A stretch of DNA of 64,000 bases from Candidatus Yanofskybacteria bacterium RIFCSPHIGHO2_01_FULL_41_26 (GCA_001794055.1 MGJB01000001.1:1-64000), one strand, 5' to 3'; positions 48,973-57,828 are shown, counted from the first letter of the stretch. Notes: generated by a model from the letters alone, not told the origin. A program made the numbers and translations.

Positions 48973-49527
48973 ATGTATAAAGACCACATAAGCCAGAAAA
49001 AAAAGGAGTTTGATGTCGCTGTTGAGCATGTCAAAAATGAGATAGCTGGAATAAGAACCGGCCGGGCCCATGTTTCCATGGTTGAAGATATTGTCGTGGA
49101 TTATATGGACTCCAAGTTCAGGATTAGAGAATTAGCAACTATTAATATTCCTGAACCGCGGACACTTCTCATCCAACCGTGGGACAAACAGGCTATTCCT
49201 AATATTGTAAAAAGCATTAAAGAAAGTTCCTTGGGTTTAAACCCTATTGATGACGCCACCGGCATTAGGTTGAATATTCCGCCATTAACGGAAGAACGCC
49301 GGCTGGAATTTATCAAATTACTTCATCAGAAAATTGAATGGGGGAAGGTAAGAGTCAGACAAATTCGGGAAGATGTATTAAAGAAAGTCCAGGCTGAAGT
49401 CAAAGAAAAGAAGGCCCGGGAAGATGATTTGTTTAAAGCCAAAGAAGAACTTCAAAAAATCATAAACGACCTCAATCGTATCTTTGACAATATGACCAAG
49501 AAAAAAGAACAGGAATTGATGTCGTAA
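48973..49527 (+). CDS. frr: ribosome recycling factor
   Basis: 184 aa, the normal length. Conserved GIRTGRAHVSMVEDIVVDY, LIQPWDKQAIPNIVKSIKESSLGLNP and LTEERRLEFIKLLHQKIEWGKVRVRQIRED. With EF-G it splits post-termination ribosomes. No Shine-Dalgarno. Element B4 begins at its stop codon, where its arm could act as a terminator. Confidence 0.97.
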   Translation: MYKDHISQKKKEFDVAVEHVKNEIAGIRTGRAHVSMVEDIVVDYMDSKFRIRELATINIPEPRTLLIQPWDKQAIPNIVKSIKESSLGLNPIDDATGIRLNIPPLTEERRLEFIKLLHQKIEWGKVRVRQIREDVLKKVQAEVKEKKAREDDLFKAKEELQKIINDLNRIFDNMTKKKEQELMS

Positions 49528-49528
49528 A

Positions 49529-49736
49529 AAGCGAAGGCCTGAATCATTTTCTCACCGTTGACTTTCTTCGGACAAATGCTTAAATTAATCTCAATTTGCT
49601 TAACAAATTTTAGCATCCGTTCCTCCCTAAGGGGATTTTCCGGCTAAAATTTGTTGATTAAGCAAATTATCAATTAATTTAAGCATTGTGTTACCCTCGA
49701 AACCAATAGGTTCTAAAATGACTAAGGCCTTCGCTT
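49529..49736 (+). repeat. structured repeat family B, copy B4
   Basis: Arms GCGAAGGCCTGAATCATTTT and AAAATGACTAAGGCCTTCGC. Core: CTTCGGACAAATGCTTAA, TTTGCTTAACAAATTTTAGC, CATCCGTTCCTCC, GGATTTTCCGGCTAAAATTT, GTTACCCTCGAAACCAA. The apex is just CTAAGG, the smallest of the family. Confidence 0.9.
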
Positions 49737-49757
49737 TAAAATCATTAAATCATATTA

Positions 49758-50267
49758 ATGAGTATTGAAAGTCTAAGTAAAATAGAACGAGGCAAGGAAA
49801 CTTTAATGAATCTTGAGAAAGAAGGGCTTTATGTTTTTCACGGTTCAACGGAGTTGATACAAGAATTAGAACCACGCCAGGCAAAGGTTTGGAATAAAGA
49901 CAAAAAAGAAATGGTTGCACACGGAGAGCCGTCAGTAGTTGCAACACCATTTGCAGAAATTGCAATATTCAGGGCTATTATAAGTAACAAGATAAAATCC
50001 AATGACGGAAAGCATTACAGTTCTTTTGGCTCTGATGGACATAAACCATTTTTTGAAACCACTCTCAAGATATTGGAACAGGCCAAAGATGTTGTGGGCT
50101 ATGTTTATGTTTTTAAAAAAGAAGATTTTACTAAACTTAGTCCGATGGAGTGGAGATCAAACAAGAAGCTCAAACCCGTTCGGACTTTTGAAGTGCATTT
50201 TCAAGATTTGCCAGAAAATATCAAACTTGAGCCAAGAAACAGTGAAGATGTCTCTTTAAAATTGTAA
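49758..50267 (+). CDS. hypothetical protein, possibly ADP-ribosyltransferase-like
   Basis: 169 aa, soluble. The N-terminal GLYVFHGSTELIQELEPRQAKVWNKDKKEMVAHGEPSVVATPFAEIAIFRAI-type arrangement (HGS, LEPR, VVAT, A-x-F) recalls the beta strands around the NAD site of small ART/PARP-like folds, but the catalytic triad cannot be assigned with confidence. It sits between elements B4 and the one at 50266, which overlaps its stop codon. Treat the ART idea as a hypothesis only. Confidence 0.5.
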   Translation: MSIESLSKIERGKETLMNLEKEGLYVFHGSTELIQELEPRQAKVWNKDKKEMVAHGEPSVVATPFAEIAIFRAIISNKIKSNDGKHYSSFGSDGHKPFFETTLKILEQAKDVVGYVYVFKKEDFTKLSPMEWRSNKKLKPVRTFEVHFQDLPENIKLEPRNSEDVSLKL

Positions 50268-50548
50268 GCGAAGGCCACTGTTATTTTCTCGCAAACTGCA
50301 CGTTTGGCAACTATTTCAGGAGCTCTGACGCTATAATTATGAGTGAGGAGCAAAATGATTGAAAATCATTTTGTCCGAGCGAGTTAAATATACAACGTAT
50401 TTCTCTGGGTACCGACCCGAGGATGTCGAAAACGGCCCAAAGGGCCGCATGGTTCGACAGGAGTTGCTTCGGGCGGTCAGATAAATTAGGAAGAATTTCT
50501 AGAAATAGTCCAAGAGGAAGCCGTGAGAAAATGGCAGCGGCTTCGCTT
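50266..50548 (+). repeat. singleton structured element K
   Basis: Arms 50266-50290 (AAGCGAAGGCC...ATTTTCTC) and 50525-50548 (GAGAAAATGGCAGCGGCTTC) pair. Contains GAGTGAGGAG-CAAAATGATT/AATCATTTTG-TCCGAGCGAG followed by AAATATACAACGTATTT, sharing words with D2 and the lon leader, and a GTCGAAAACGGCCC/GGGCCGCATGGTTCGAC hairpin. No gene in 50268-50590. Confidence 0.8.
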
Positions 50549-50590
50549 TTAACTTTGAATTTTCAGATTTTAGTTATAATATAGAGACAC

Positions 50591-51673
50591 ATGATAACTG
50601 CAGTAATCTTTATTATAGTTCTGGGGGTGCTGGTTTTTATCCACGAGTTTGGGCATTTTATTTTTGCCAAAAGAGCCGGAATGAAAGTGGAAGAATTCGG
50701 TTTTGGTTTCCCGCCTCGGATTTGGGGCATCAGAAAGGGTGAAACACTATACTCCGTGAACGCAATTCCCTTCGGCGGATTTGTGAAAATTTTAGGCGAA
50801 GGAGGAGAAGAAGCAAATAATCCAAGAAGTTTTTCTTCCAAACCGACTGGTTTGCGGCTCAAAGTAATTATCGCCGGAGTGACGATGAATTTCTTTTTGG
50901 CAGTTGTTCTTTTGATGGTTACCAATTTTTTTGGGTTAAGAATAGGATTAATTGATGATAAGACAGCGACAATTGCTAAAGACAAGCAAGTTCAAATAAT
51001 TGAAGTTTCTAAAGATAGTCCGGCGGATAAGGCGGACATCAAGCTTCTTGATGAGGTCACAGGTTTTAAATTAAACGGTTTTTTCAAAGCGGTTTCTAGC
51101 GCGGAAGATGTCCAAGCTTTTATAAATGAAAATGCTGGAAAAACCTTGATCGTGGTTGTTCAAAGAAATAGAGAAATATTAGAAAAAGAAATTGTGCCAA
51201 GAGTGAATCCTCCGGCTGGACAGGGCGCATTGGGGGTTTCTTTGGCTCTCACGGGGGTCGTTTCTTATCCGTGGTATGAAGCGGTCTGGAGAGGTGTATA
51301 TGATGCGGTTATCCTTACGATGAATACCGTTATCGGGTATTTTATGCTTTTCAAAATGCTTTTGTTAAAAGGTAAATTAATTGCCGACGTTTCGGGCCCT
51401 GTCGGCATAGCTACTCTTACTGGTCAAGCCGCAAGAATGGGGATAAATTACCTGATGCAGTTTACGGCGATGATATCCATCAATTTGGCGGTACTGAACA
51501 TTATTCCATTTCCAGCCTTGGACGGAGGCAGGGCTTTGCTTATAATTGTAGAGAAGCTCAAAGGTTCGCCAATGAACAAAAAAGCCGAACAATTGGTAAA
51601 TGCCATCGGCTTCGCGTTTCTTGTTGCATTGATGGTGTATGTGACCACTAAAGACATAATCCGATTTTTTTGA
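50591..51673 (+). CDS. rseP: site-2 intramembrane metalloprotease
   Basis: 360 aa, family M50B. HEFGH zinc motif at residues 18-22 in the first TM helix, GFGFPPRIWG after it, one PDZ domain (about residues 115-205, IIEVSKDSPADKADIKLLDEV) and the NIIPFPALDGGR motif near residue 305 with the third zinc ligand. Cleaves TM segments, typically anti-sigma factors after a first cut. TATAAT 10 nt before the ATG. Upstream of proS, a common order in bacteria. Confidence 0.93.
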   Translation: MITAVIFIIVLGVLVFIHEFGHFIFAKRAGMKVEEFGFGFPPRIWGIRKGETLYSVNAIPFGGFVKILGEGGEEANNPRSFSSKPTGLRLKVIIAGVTMNFFLAVVLLMVTNFFGLRIGLIDDKTATIAKDKQVQIIEVSKDSPADKADIKLLDEVTGFKLNGFFKAVSSAEDVQAFINENAGKTLIVVVQRNREILEKEIVPRVNPPAGQGALGVSLALTGVVSYPWYEAVWRGVYDAVILTMNTVIGYFMLFKMLLLKGKLIADVSGPVGIATLTGQAARMGINYLMQFTAMISINLAVLNIIPFPALDGGRALLIIVEKLKGSPMNKKAEQLVNAIGFAFLVALMVYVTTKDIIRFF

Positions 51674-51700
51674 AAAATCATAATTTCTAATTTCTAAACA

Positions 51701-52927
51701 ATGAAGCTATCTAAATTATTTACCAAAACACTTCGGGAGGCGCCAAGCGATGAGACGGCAAAAAATGCCCGGCTTTTAATTCGGGGCGGATTTGTTTCAA
51801 AAGTTATGGCCGGCGTGTATGAATATCTGCCTTTTGGCTTGAGGGTGCTTAATAAAATTAATAATATTATTCGTGAAGAAATGGATGTGGTTGGCGGACA
51901 AGAATTAAATATGTCTGTTTTCCAGAATAAAGAAATTTGGCAGGCAACAGGACGTTGGGATTCTGCCAAAGAGGTGATGTATCAATTTAAAGATAATTTT
52001 AATAAAGACCAGGGACTCGGTTTTACCCACGAGGAACCGATTGCTGCGACAGCTCGCCACTTTATTAGTTCGTACAAAGATCTTCCAAAGGCGGTTTATC
52101 AAATTCAGACTAAATTTAGAAATGAAGCTCGCGCTAAATCTGGCTTATTGAGAGGGCGGGAATTCCTGATGAAAGATCTTTATAGTTTTCATGCCGACCA
52201 AAATGATTTGGACGAATATTATGAGAAAGTTGCCGACGCATACTCGCGTATTTTTGAAAGGGTCGGTGTAAGCGCCGTTCGGACATTTGCTTCCGGTGGT
52301 TTGTTTTCCAAATATTCTGATGAATTTCAAGTGGTTGCGGATATCGGAGAGGATACTATTTACGTAAATGAAAAGGAAAACAGGGCAGTTAATAAAGAAG
52401 TTTACAACGAAGATGTATTGGCCGATTTGAAGTGGAACAAGAGTAACCTTACGGAAAGATCATCGATTGAAGTTGGAAATATTTTTAAATTGGGAACAAA
52501 ATTTTCTGAACCCCTCGGCCTTACATATACAGACGCCGACGGTAACTTAAGACCTGTTATTATGGCTTCATATGGTATTGGTCCGGGAAGACTGATGGGA
52601 ACGGTTGTTGAAGTGTCTTGTGATGAGGAAGGAATTATCTGGCCGGAAAACATTGCGCCCTATAAGGTTCATTTGATCTCTTTGGAACAAAACAAAAAGG
52701 CGGATAAAGTTTATGACGATTTGGCAAATTCCGGCGCTGAGGTTCTATACGATGACCGGGAAGACAAAACCGCGGGAGAAAAATTTGCCGATGCCGATCT
52801 TATCGGCTGTCCAATTAGAATTGTCGTTAGCAAAAAAACTCTTGAAAAAGAGAGCGTTGAACTCAAGCTCCGCAACGAAAAAGATTTCAAACTCGTTAAG
52901 TTGTCCGATATTTCTCAATCTTTATAG
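51701..52927 (+). CDS. proS: proline--tRNA ligase, minimal form
   Basis: 408 aa. Class II core with motif 1 (RGGFVSKVMAGVYEYLPFGLRVLNKI), GFTHEEPI, motif 2 (KFRNEARAKSGLLRGREFLMKDLYSFH) and motif 3 (SYGIGPGRLMG), then the anticodon-binding domain. Bacterial ProRS is usually about 570 aa with a 180-aa INS editing domain between motifs 2 and 3; here that domain is missing, so mischarged Ala-tRNA(Pro) cannot be cleared in cis. Charges tRNA-Pro. Confidence 0.94.
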   Translation: MKLSKLFTKTLREAPSDETAKNARLLIRGGFVSKVMAGVYEYLPFGLRVLNKINNIIREEMDVVGGQELNMSVFQNKEIWQATGRWDSAKEVMYQFKDNFNKDQGLGFTHEEPIAATARHFISSYKDLPKAVYQIQTKFRNEARAKSGLLRGREFLMKDLYSFHADQNDLDEYYEKVADAYSRIFERVGVSAVRTFASGGLFSKYSDEFQVVADIGEDTIYVNEKENRAVNKEVYNEDVLADLKWNKSNLTERSSIEVGNIFKLGTKFSEPLGLTYTDADGNLRPVIMASYGIGPGRLMGTVVEVSCDEEGIIWPENIAPYKVHLISLEQNKKADKVYDDLANSGAEVLYDDREDKTAGEKFADADLIGCPIRIVVSKKTLEKESVELKLRNEKDFKLVKLSDISQSL

Positions 52928-52967
52928 AGCTCATGCCTCCTTAAGATTTCTACTACGATTTTTGTTT

Positions 52968-52996
52968 TTGATTGTTTATATTAATTCTGATATGTT
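52968..52996 (+). promoter_or_regulatory. leaderless promoter TTGATT-N17-TATGTT for mreB
   Basis: The -10 ends 7 nt before the mreB ATG. Confidence 0.6.
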
Positions 52997-53003
52997 TTAA
53001 CCA

Positions 53004-54056
53004 ATGTTCAACAAGCTGTTTGGTTTTTGGTCAAAAGACATTGGAATTGATCTGGGTACGGCAAATACCCTGGTTTATGTTCGAGGAAAAGGAATTGTAA
53101 TCAATGAACCGTCAATTGTGGCAGTGAACCAAAAAACCGGCAAAATACTTGCTATTGGCAAAGAAGCCAGAACAATGGTTGGCCGGACGCCGGGATATAT
53201 TACAGTTTCTCGACCCTTGATCAATGGGGTTGTTTCCGACTTTGAAGTGACTGAACAGATGCTCAAGTATTTTATAGATAAAGTTCATCGAGAGGGTTTT
53301 GTTTTATTGCCTCGGCCAAGAGTGGTTGTGGGAATTCCTTCGGGAGTGACGGAAGTGGAAAAAAGGGCCGTTGAAGATGCTACTTACAACGCCGGCGCGA
53401 GAGAAGTTTATCTTATTGAAGAGCCGATGGCAGCAGCTATTGGAGCTCGTCTGCCTGTTCACGAAGCGGTAGCCAATGTGATAGTTGACATGGGTGGCGG
53501 CACGACCGAGGTAGCCGTCATTTCTATGGGCGGTGTTATAGCTTCCCGTTCTTTGCGGGTTGCCGGAGACAAGCTCAATGAAGACATTGTTAGATATTTA
53601 CGAGAAGAAAGAAATCTTTTGGTTGGAGAATCTACGGCAGAAAACTTGAAATTAACATTGGGTTCGGCTCATCCTTCTGAAAAAGATGAGGAAGACGGCT
53701 TTGTGAGGGGCAGAGATTTGGTCTCTGGCTTACCTAAAGAAATATCTATAACCTCGGAAGAGGTTAGGGAAGCGATGCAGCGTTCCGTAAAAAGTATTGT
53801 TCTCGCCGTTAAAAATACGATCGAGGAAACCCCTCCTGAATTAACAGCTGACTTGATAAATAGATTTATATTTCTTGCCGGAGGCGGGGCACTTTTGAAG
53901 GGTTTGGATAAAATAATAGCTCATGAAACGAAGTTGTTTGTAAAAATAGTGGATGATCCCTTAACCGCTGTTGCGAGGGGTTGCGGTTTTGTGCTTGAAA
54001 ATGTCGACCAACTAAAAAATGTTCTGGTTGCCACCCAAAAAGACGACTATTTTTAA
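53004..54056 (+). CDS. mreB: rod-shape-determining actin homologue MreB
   Basis: 350 aa. Actin-fold phosphate loops: DIGIDLGTANTLVY at residues 11-24, VDMGGGTTEVAVIS near residue 163 and the FLAGGGALLKGLD adenosine motif near residue 292. Forms antiparallel filaments under the membrane that guide RodA/PBP2. First gene of the mreB-mreC-mreD-mrdA set, all separated by 1-4 nt. Confidence 0.98.
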   Translation: MFNKLFGFWSKDIGIDLGTANTLVYVRGKGIVINEPSIVAVNQKTGKILAIGKEARTMVGRTPGYITVSRPLINGVVSDFEVTEQMLKYFIDKVHREGFVLLPRPRVVVGIPSGVTEVEKRAVEDATYNAGAREVYLIEEPMAAAIGARLPVHEAVANVIVDMGGGTTEVAVISMGGVIASRSLRVAGDKLNEDIVRYLREERNLLVGESTAENLKLTLGSAHPSEKDEEDGFVRGRDLVSGLPKEISITSEEVREAMQRSVKSIVLAVKNTIEETPPELTADLINRFIFLAGGGALLKGLDKIIAHETKLFVKIVDDPLTAVARGCGFVLENVDQLKNVLVATQKDDYF

Positions 54057-54059
54057 TTA

Positions 54060-54851
54060 ATGAAAAAGTCACCGATAAAATCCGGTGCTATTTTATTGAT
54101 AGCTGTTATTGGTGCTATTTTTTTTAACAAACATATCATTAAAGATGGATTTATTTTTTATCCGAAAACTTTAATAAACATGGGTAGTTATCTGTTTATC
54201 AAAGCGGAAAATTTTGGTGGATTGGTAGGAAAAATAAAAAATTTCAACCGTCTTGCGGATGAGAATGACAGATTAAAAGAAGACGAAGAATTAATCGTTA
54301 ATTTACGAGCGAAAATAGACAATTTAGAAGAGGAAAATGAGTTTTTAAGACAAGCGGCCCGAATCACCCGGAAATTAAAGTATCCAGTTGTTTATGGGGG
54401 TATTTTCAATTTTAATCTGGCTCCAACTGGATATAATGTCCTTCTTAATAAAGGATCTCAAGATGGCATTTCTGAAGGAGATATTATAGTGACGACCGAA
54501 GGAGTTTTGGTGGGAAAAATACAGATAGTCATGAAAAATTTTTCGAGAGTCCTTTTTGTGTCCGATCCCGAATTTAAAATTACATCCAAAGTATTGAATT
54601 CAAAAACGGTCGGTATTGCCAGGGGTTCCTTAAATGAAGGCATGTATCTTGATTTTATTGTTCAAAGCGATGAAATACAAGAGAAAGACATAATAATATC
54701 AACTGGTAATGATTTTTTCCCTCCGGCACTGATTATTGGTTTCGTGGACCACATTGAAGATAATTCGAACCAGATGTTTAAGAAGATACGCATCCGACCT
54801 GCTGTTAAAGATGTAAAATTAGGCAAGGTGTTGATTTTACAAATTAAATAA
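54060..54851 (+). CDS. mreC: rod-shape-determining protein MreC
   Basis: 263 aa. N-terminal TM anchor (AILLIAVIGAIFFN), coiled coil (ADENDRLKEDEELIVNLRAKIDNLEEENEFL) and two beta subdomains (YNVLLNKGSQDGISEGDIIVTTEGVLVGKI is the diagnostic stretch). Links MreB to PBP2 on the outer face. Gap to mreB 3 nt. Confidence 0.92.
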   Translation: MKKSPIKSGAILLIAVIGAIFFNKHIIKDGFIFYPKTLINMGSYLFIKAENFGGLVGKIKNFNRLADENDRLKEDEELIVNLRAKIDNLEEENEFLRQAARITRKLKYPVVYGGIFNFNLAPTGYNVLLNKGSQDGISEGDIIVTTEGVLVGKIQIVMKNFSRVLFVSDPEFKITSKVLNSKTVGIARGSLNEGMYLDFIVQSDEIQEKDIIISTGNDFFPPALIIGFVDHIEDNSNQMFKKIRIRPAVKDVKLGKVLILQIK

Positions 54852-54854
54852 AAA

Positions 54855-55217
54855 ATGAAAATTTGGTTGATCATTGTTTTATTTTTGGTGGTCATGTTTT
54901 TTGATGGCGCAATCTTTCCAGGACTTTTTGGTTTTAGAGAGAGTTTTTTGACGGTAATGTTTATTGTAATCATGATTTTGCAACGCAAAGTCGATTTTCA
55001 GGGCCTGATTCTGGGCGTGGTATTTTCCGGAACAGCGGAGTTTTATTGGGGGTTAAGGTTCGGGATATTGATATCGTCTTTGTTGGTATCGACAGGAGTA
55101 TTCTTTTTATTAAATACCTTTTTTAATATCAGAAGCAAGGCCTCCGTCATTATTACGGGGGTAATAATGTTTATTATTTTTTGGGAGGCCTCAATTCTGG
55201 TAAGTAAGATAATTTAA
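54855..55217 (+). CDS. mreD: MreD-like rod-shape membrane protein
   Basis: 120 aa with four TM helices, shorter than E. coli MreD (162 aa). Sequence similarity to MreD is weak by eye (LILGVVFSGTAEFYWGLRFGILI); the call rests mainly on position between mreC and mrdA. Confidence 0.75.
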   Translation: MKIWLIIVLFLVVMFFDGAIFPGLFGFRESFLTVMFIVIMILQRKVDFQGLILGVVFSGTAEFYWGLRFGILISSLLVSTGVFFLLNTFFNIRSKASVIITGVIMFIIFWEASILVSKII

Positions 55218-55218
55218 A

Positions 55219-57144
55219 ATGTTTAAAGACTACAGAGTATCCGTAAATGAAGATTGGGTTTCTCCGGAAGAGACACTTTTAGATTCGGGCAGCGAATATT
55301 CTGATATTGAAACGCCAATTTCGGCCGATGTTTTTAGGTTTACTTTTATGGTTGCTTTGATTTTGCTTGCTGTAGCCATGACCTTTACTTTTAAAATAGG
55401 AATTGCTGATCACGATTCTTATGCAGATCTTGCCTTACAAAATAAGTCTGTTAATTTCCCCATTCCACCGCCCAGGGGAGTTATAATGGATCGGTTTGGA
55501 AAACAGTTGGTCAAAAATTTACCAAGTTTTGACTTGCTTGTTTTCTCAAGAGAGGTTAAAGCGAATCCATCAGATGTCAATAGAGACAAGGTAGCCGAAG
55601 TTTTAAAGATTAAACCAGAAGAGTTTAGAATTTTTATTTCTGAAGGGATTAGGGCAAATTCTAATTTTTTTGCAGCAACCAATCTAAACAAAGATCAGGT
55701 TCTGGCTATCAAATACCTTGATCCTGATGGTTACTATGTGGTTCCAAATGTCAAGCGATATTATGTAAGCGGACAGGAGTTTTCACAGATCATTGGTTAT
55801 ATCGGAAAAGTTAATCAGGATGATTTTAAAGATGAGTATTATTATTCCACCGATATGATAGGCCGCTTGGGGGCAGAAGCTTGGTATGAAGAGGTTTTGA
55901 GAGGAGATCATGGTAGGATTTTTTTCAGTTCCAACGGTAAAACTATCGAGGATCCTCAATTTGGGAAAGATCAGAAAAATGATTTAAACACAGATCCGGT
56001 TCAAGGAAAGAATCTGGTTTTGAATATTGACCATGATTTACAGAAGAAGTTGTATAATGAACTTCGTGAAATTTTGGTTTCAGCAGGCTTGTCTCGTGGC
56101 GCGGCGATAATTCAAAATCCTCAAAACGGCGCCGTTTTGGCGATGGTTAGTTTTCCATCTTTTGACAATAATCTTTTTGTGAAAGGTCTATCTGACAGTC
56201 AGTTCAAAAATCTTTTTGAAAGCAAAACCAAGCCTCTGTTCAACAGGGTTATCGGCGGATTGTATAATCCAGGTTCAACTATCAAGCCGTTTATAGGAAT
56301 GACTGCTCTTCAGGAAGGGATAGTTACTCCACAGGACACAATCAAGGACTGCATAAGTTTGACCGTCCCTAATCCTTTTGATAAAAATTCTCCCTATATT
56401 TTCAAAAACTGGAGACAGGATTATGGCCTTTTCAATTTAAAAAAGTCTATTGCCCAATCGTGCAATATTTTCTTCTTTACCGTAGGAGGAGGTCCGCCGG
56501 CTGACGGAGGCAACATTCTCGGCCTTGGTGCTGAAAAAATAGATAAATATCTAATGGCTGTAATGGCCAACTCAAAATTGGGGATAGATATTCCCGGAGA
56601 GGAGAGCGGTTTTGTCCCCACCCCTGACTGGAAGCTCAAAACAAGAGGCGAGAATTGGTATCAGGGAGACACCTACAACATATCTATCGGCCAAGGGGAT
56701 CTTTTAGTGACTCCTTTGTGGCTCAATTCTTACATTTCGGCCATAGCCAACGGAGGAACTATTTATAAGCCGATGATTGCCCAAAAGGTTGTTGATGAAA
56801 ACAATAACGATATGGAAATATTCAAACAGCAGGCGCTGGCGAAACTGCCTTTCGAAGATAATATTATACAGGAAATGAAAAGCTATATGGAAGAAACTGT
56901 AATTTCTGGAACGGCCGGAATATTGAAAGATTTGCCGGTTAAAGCCGGAGCAAAAACTGGTACGGCCGAAGTGGTAAAGGGCAAAAGTATTAATTCTTTG
57001 TTTACCGCGTTTGCTCCTTTTGATAACCCCGAACTCAATATTACGGTTCTTATAGAAGGTTCGGTGTCAAACCAAGGTTTGGCCATACGCGCCGCCCATA
57101 ATGTGTTAAAATGGTATTTTGGGGAGTATCAACAGAAGCCTTGA
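55219..57144 (+). CDS. mrdA: penicillin-binding protein 2 (elongation transpeptidase)
   Basis: 641 aa. Single TM anchor near residues 38-60, PBP dimerisation/pedestal domain (PPPRGVIMDRFGKQLV) and a transpeptidase domain with STIK near residue 352, SCN near residue 414 and KTGT near residue 577. Works with RodA in the elongasome. The segment after SCN contains GGGPPADGGN, encoded by the palindrome CCGCCGGCTGACGGAGG near 56490, probably an insertion in an active-site-flanking loop. Confidence 0.94.
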   Translation: MFKDYRVSVNEDWVSPEETLLDSGSEYSDIETPISADVFRFTFMVALILLAVAMTFTFKIGIADHDSYADLALQNKSVNFPIPPPRGVIMDRFGKQLVKNLPSFDLLVFSREVKANPSDVNRDKVAEVLKIKPEEFRIFISEGIRANSNFFAATNLNKDQVLAIKYLDPDGYYVVPNVKRYYVSGQEFSQIIGYIGKVNQDDFKDEYYYSTDMIGRLGAEAWYEEVLRGDHGRIFFSSNGKTIEDPQFGKDQKNDLNTDPVQGKNLVLNIDHDLQKKLYNELREILVSAGLSRGAAIIQNPQNGAVLAMVSFPSFDNNLFVKGLSDSQFKNLFESKTKPLFNRVIGGLYNPGSTIKPFIGMTALQEGIVTPQDTIKDCISLTVPNPFDKNSPYIFKNWRQDYGLFNLKKSIAQSCNIFFFTVGGGPPADGGNILGLGAEKIDKYLMAVMANSKLGIDIPGEESGFVPTPDWKLKTRGENWYQGDTYNISIGQGDLLVTPLWLNSYISAIANGGTIYKPMIAQKVVDENNNDMEIFKQQALAKLPFEDNIIQEMKSYMEETVISGTAGILKDLPVKAGAKTGTAEVVKGKSINSLFTAFAPFDNPELNITVLIEGSVSNQGLAIRAAHNVLKWYFGEYQQKP

Positions 57145-57195
57145 ATTAAATCGTAAGTTGTAGTATACTTTTCTAATTAAATTTTAATTAAAGCT

Positions 57196-57654
57196 ATGGA
57201 TAATCAATATTTTAGTAAAGAAGGATTAGAAAAATTAAAAAAAGAACTGGAAGAACGACTTAATGTTTTGCGTCCGGAAATAGCCCAGCGCATCAAAGAA
57301 GCCAAGGAATTGGGCGATCTGTCCGAAAACGCGGAATATGATTCGGCAAAAGAAGCTCAAGCGTTGAATGAAGGCAGAATGGAAGACATAAGAAACACTC
57401 TTGAAAATGCTGTAATTATAACCGGAAATAACACTAGCGGAACTATTGGTGTTGGCTCAAGTATTAAAGTAGAGTCTAACACCGGAGTTCGCTCTTTCGT
57501 AATTGTCGGCGCCGCTGAATCCGATCCGGCCAAAGGGTTTATTTCAAATGAATCTCCGTTAGGTCAGGCATTTCTAGGACACAAAAAAGGGGACAAAGTT
57601 GAAGCAAGAACCCCGAAAGGAATAGTTGAATATAAAATAGTCGAGGTGAATTAG
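57196..57654 (+). CDS. greA: transcription elongation factor GreA
   Basis: 152 aa. N-terminal coiled-coil finger (LEKLKKELEERLNVLRPEIAQRIKEAKELGDLSENAEYDSAKEAQ) with the two acidic tip residues, then the C-terminal FKBP-like domain (GSSIKVESN..., SPLGQAFLGHKKGDKVEARTPKG). Rescues backtracked RNA polymerase by stimulating transcript cleavage. Element A4 starts at its stop codon in the orientation that gives a terminator hairpin. Confidence 0.97.
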   Translation: MDNQYFSKEGLEKLKKELEERLNVLRPEIAQRIKEAKELGDLSENAEYDSAKEAQALNEGRMEDIRNTLENAVIITGNNTSGTIGVGSSIKVESNTGVRSFVIVGAAESDPAKGFISNESPLGQAFLGHKKGDKVEARTPKGIVEYKIVEVN

Positions 57655-57760
57655 TCGCGAACGCCTCATCCCAAATCAGACCGCATAAAACCCTGTTGGG
57701 TTTTTGCTCTCTCTCGACTACCCACCTGCGAACGTTCTTCTTTGGAATAAAGCGTTCGCT
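57655..57760 (-). repeat. structured repeat family A, copy A4 (reverse orientation)
   Basis: Arms TCGCGAACGCCTCATCCCAAA and TTTGGAATAAAGCGTTCGC. On the + strand the core reads GACCGCATAAAACCC-TGTT-GGGTTTTTGCTC, i.e. a hairpin with a T-tract, suited to terminate greA. Confidence 0.9.
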
Positions 57761-57783
57761 ATGATATAAATTAATAAGCATGA

Positions 57784-57810
57784 AAAATAGGCCCCGTTGC
57801 GGGGCCTTTT
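57784..57810 (-). terminator. bidirectional terminator GGCCCCG-TTG-CGGGGCC
   Basis: Flanked by AAAAA on the left and TTTT on the right; best placed to end the minus-strand gene 57886-58350. Confidence 0.8.
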
Positions 57811-57828
57811 GGCGTCTCTTTTCGTTTG

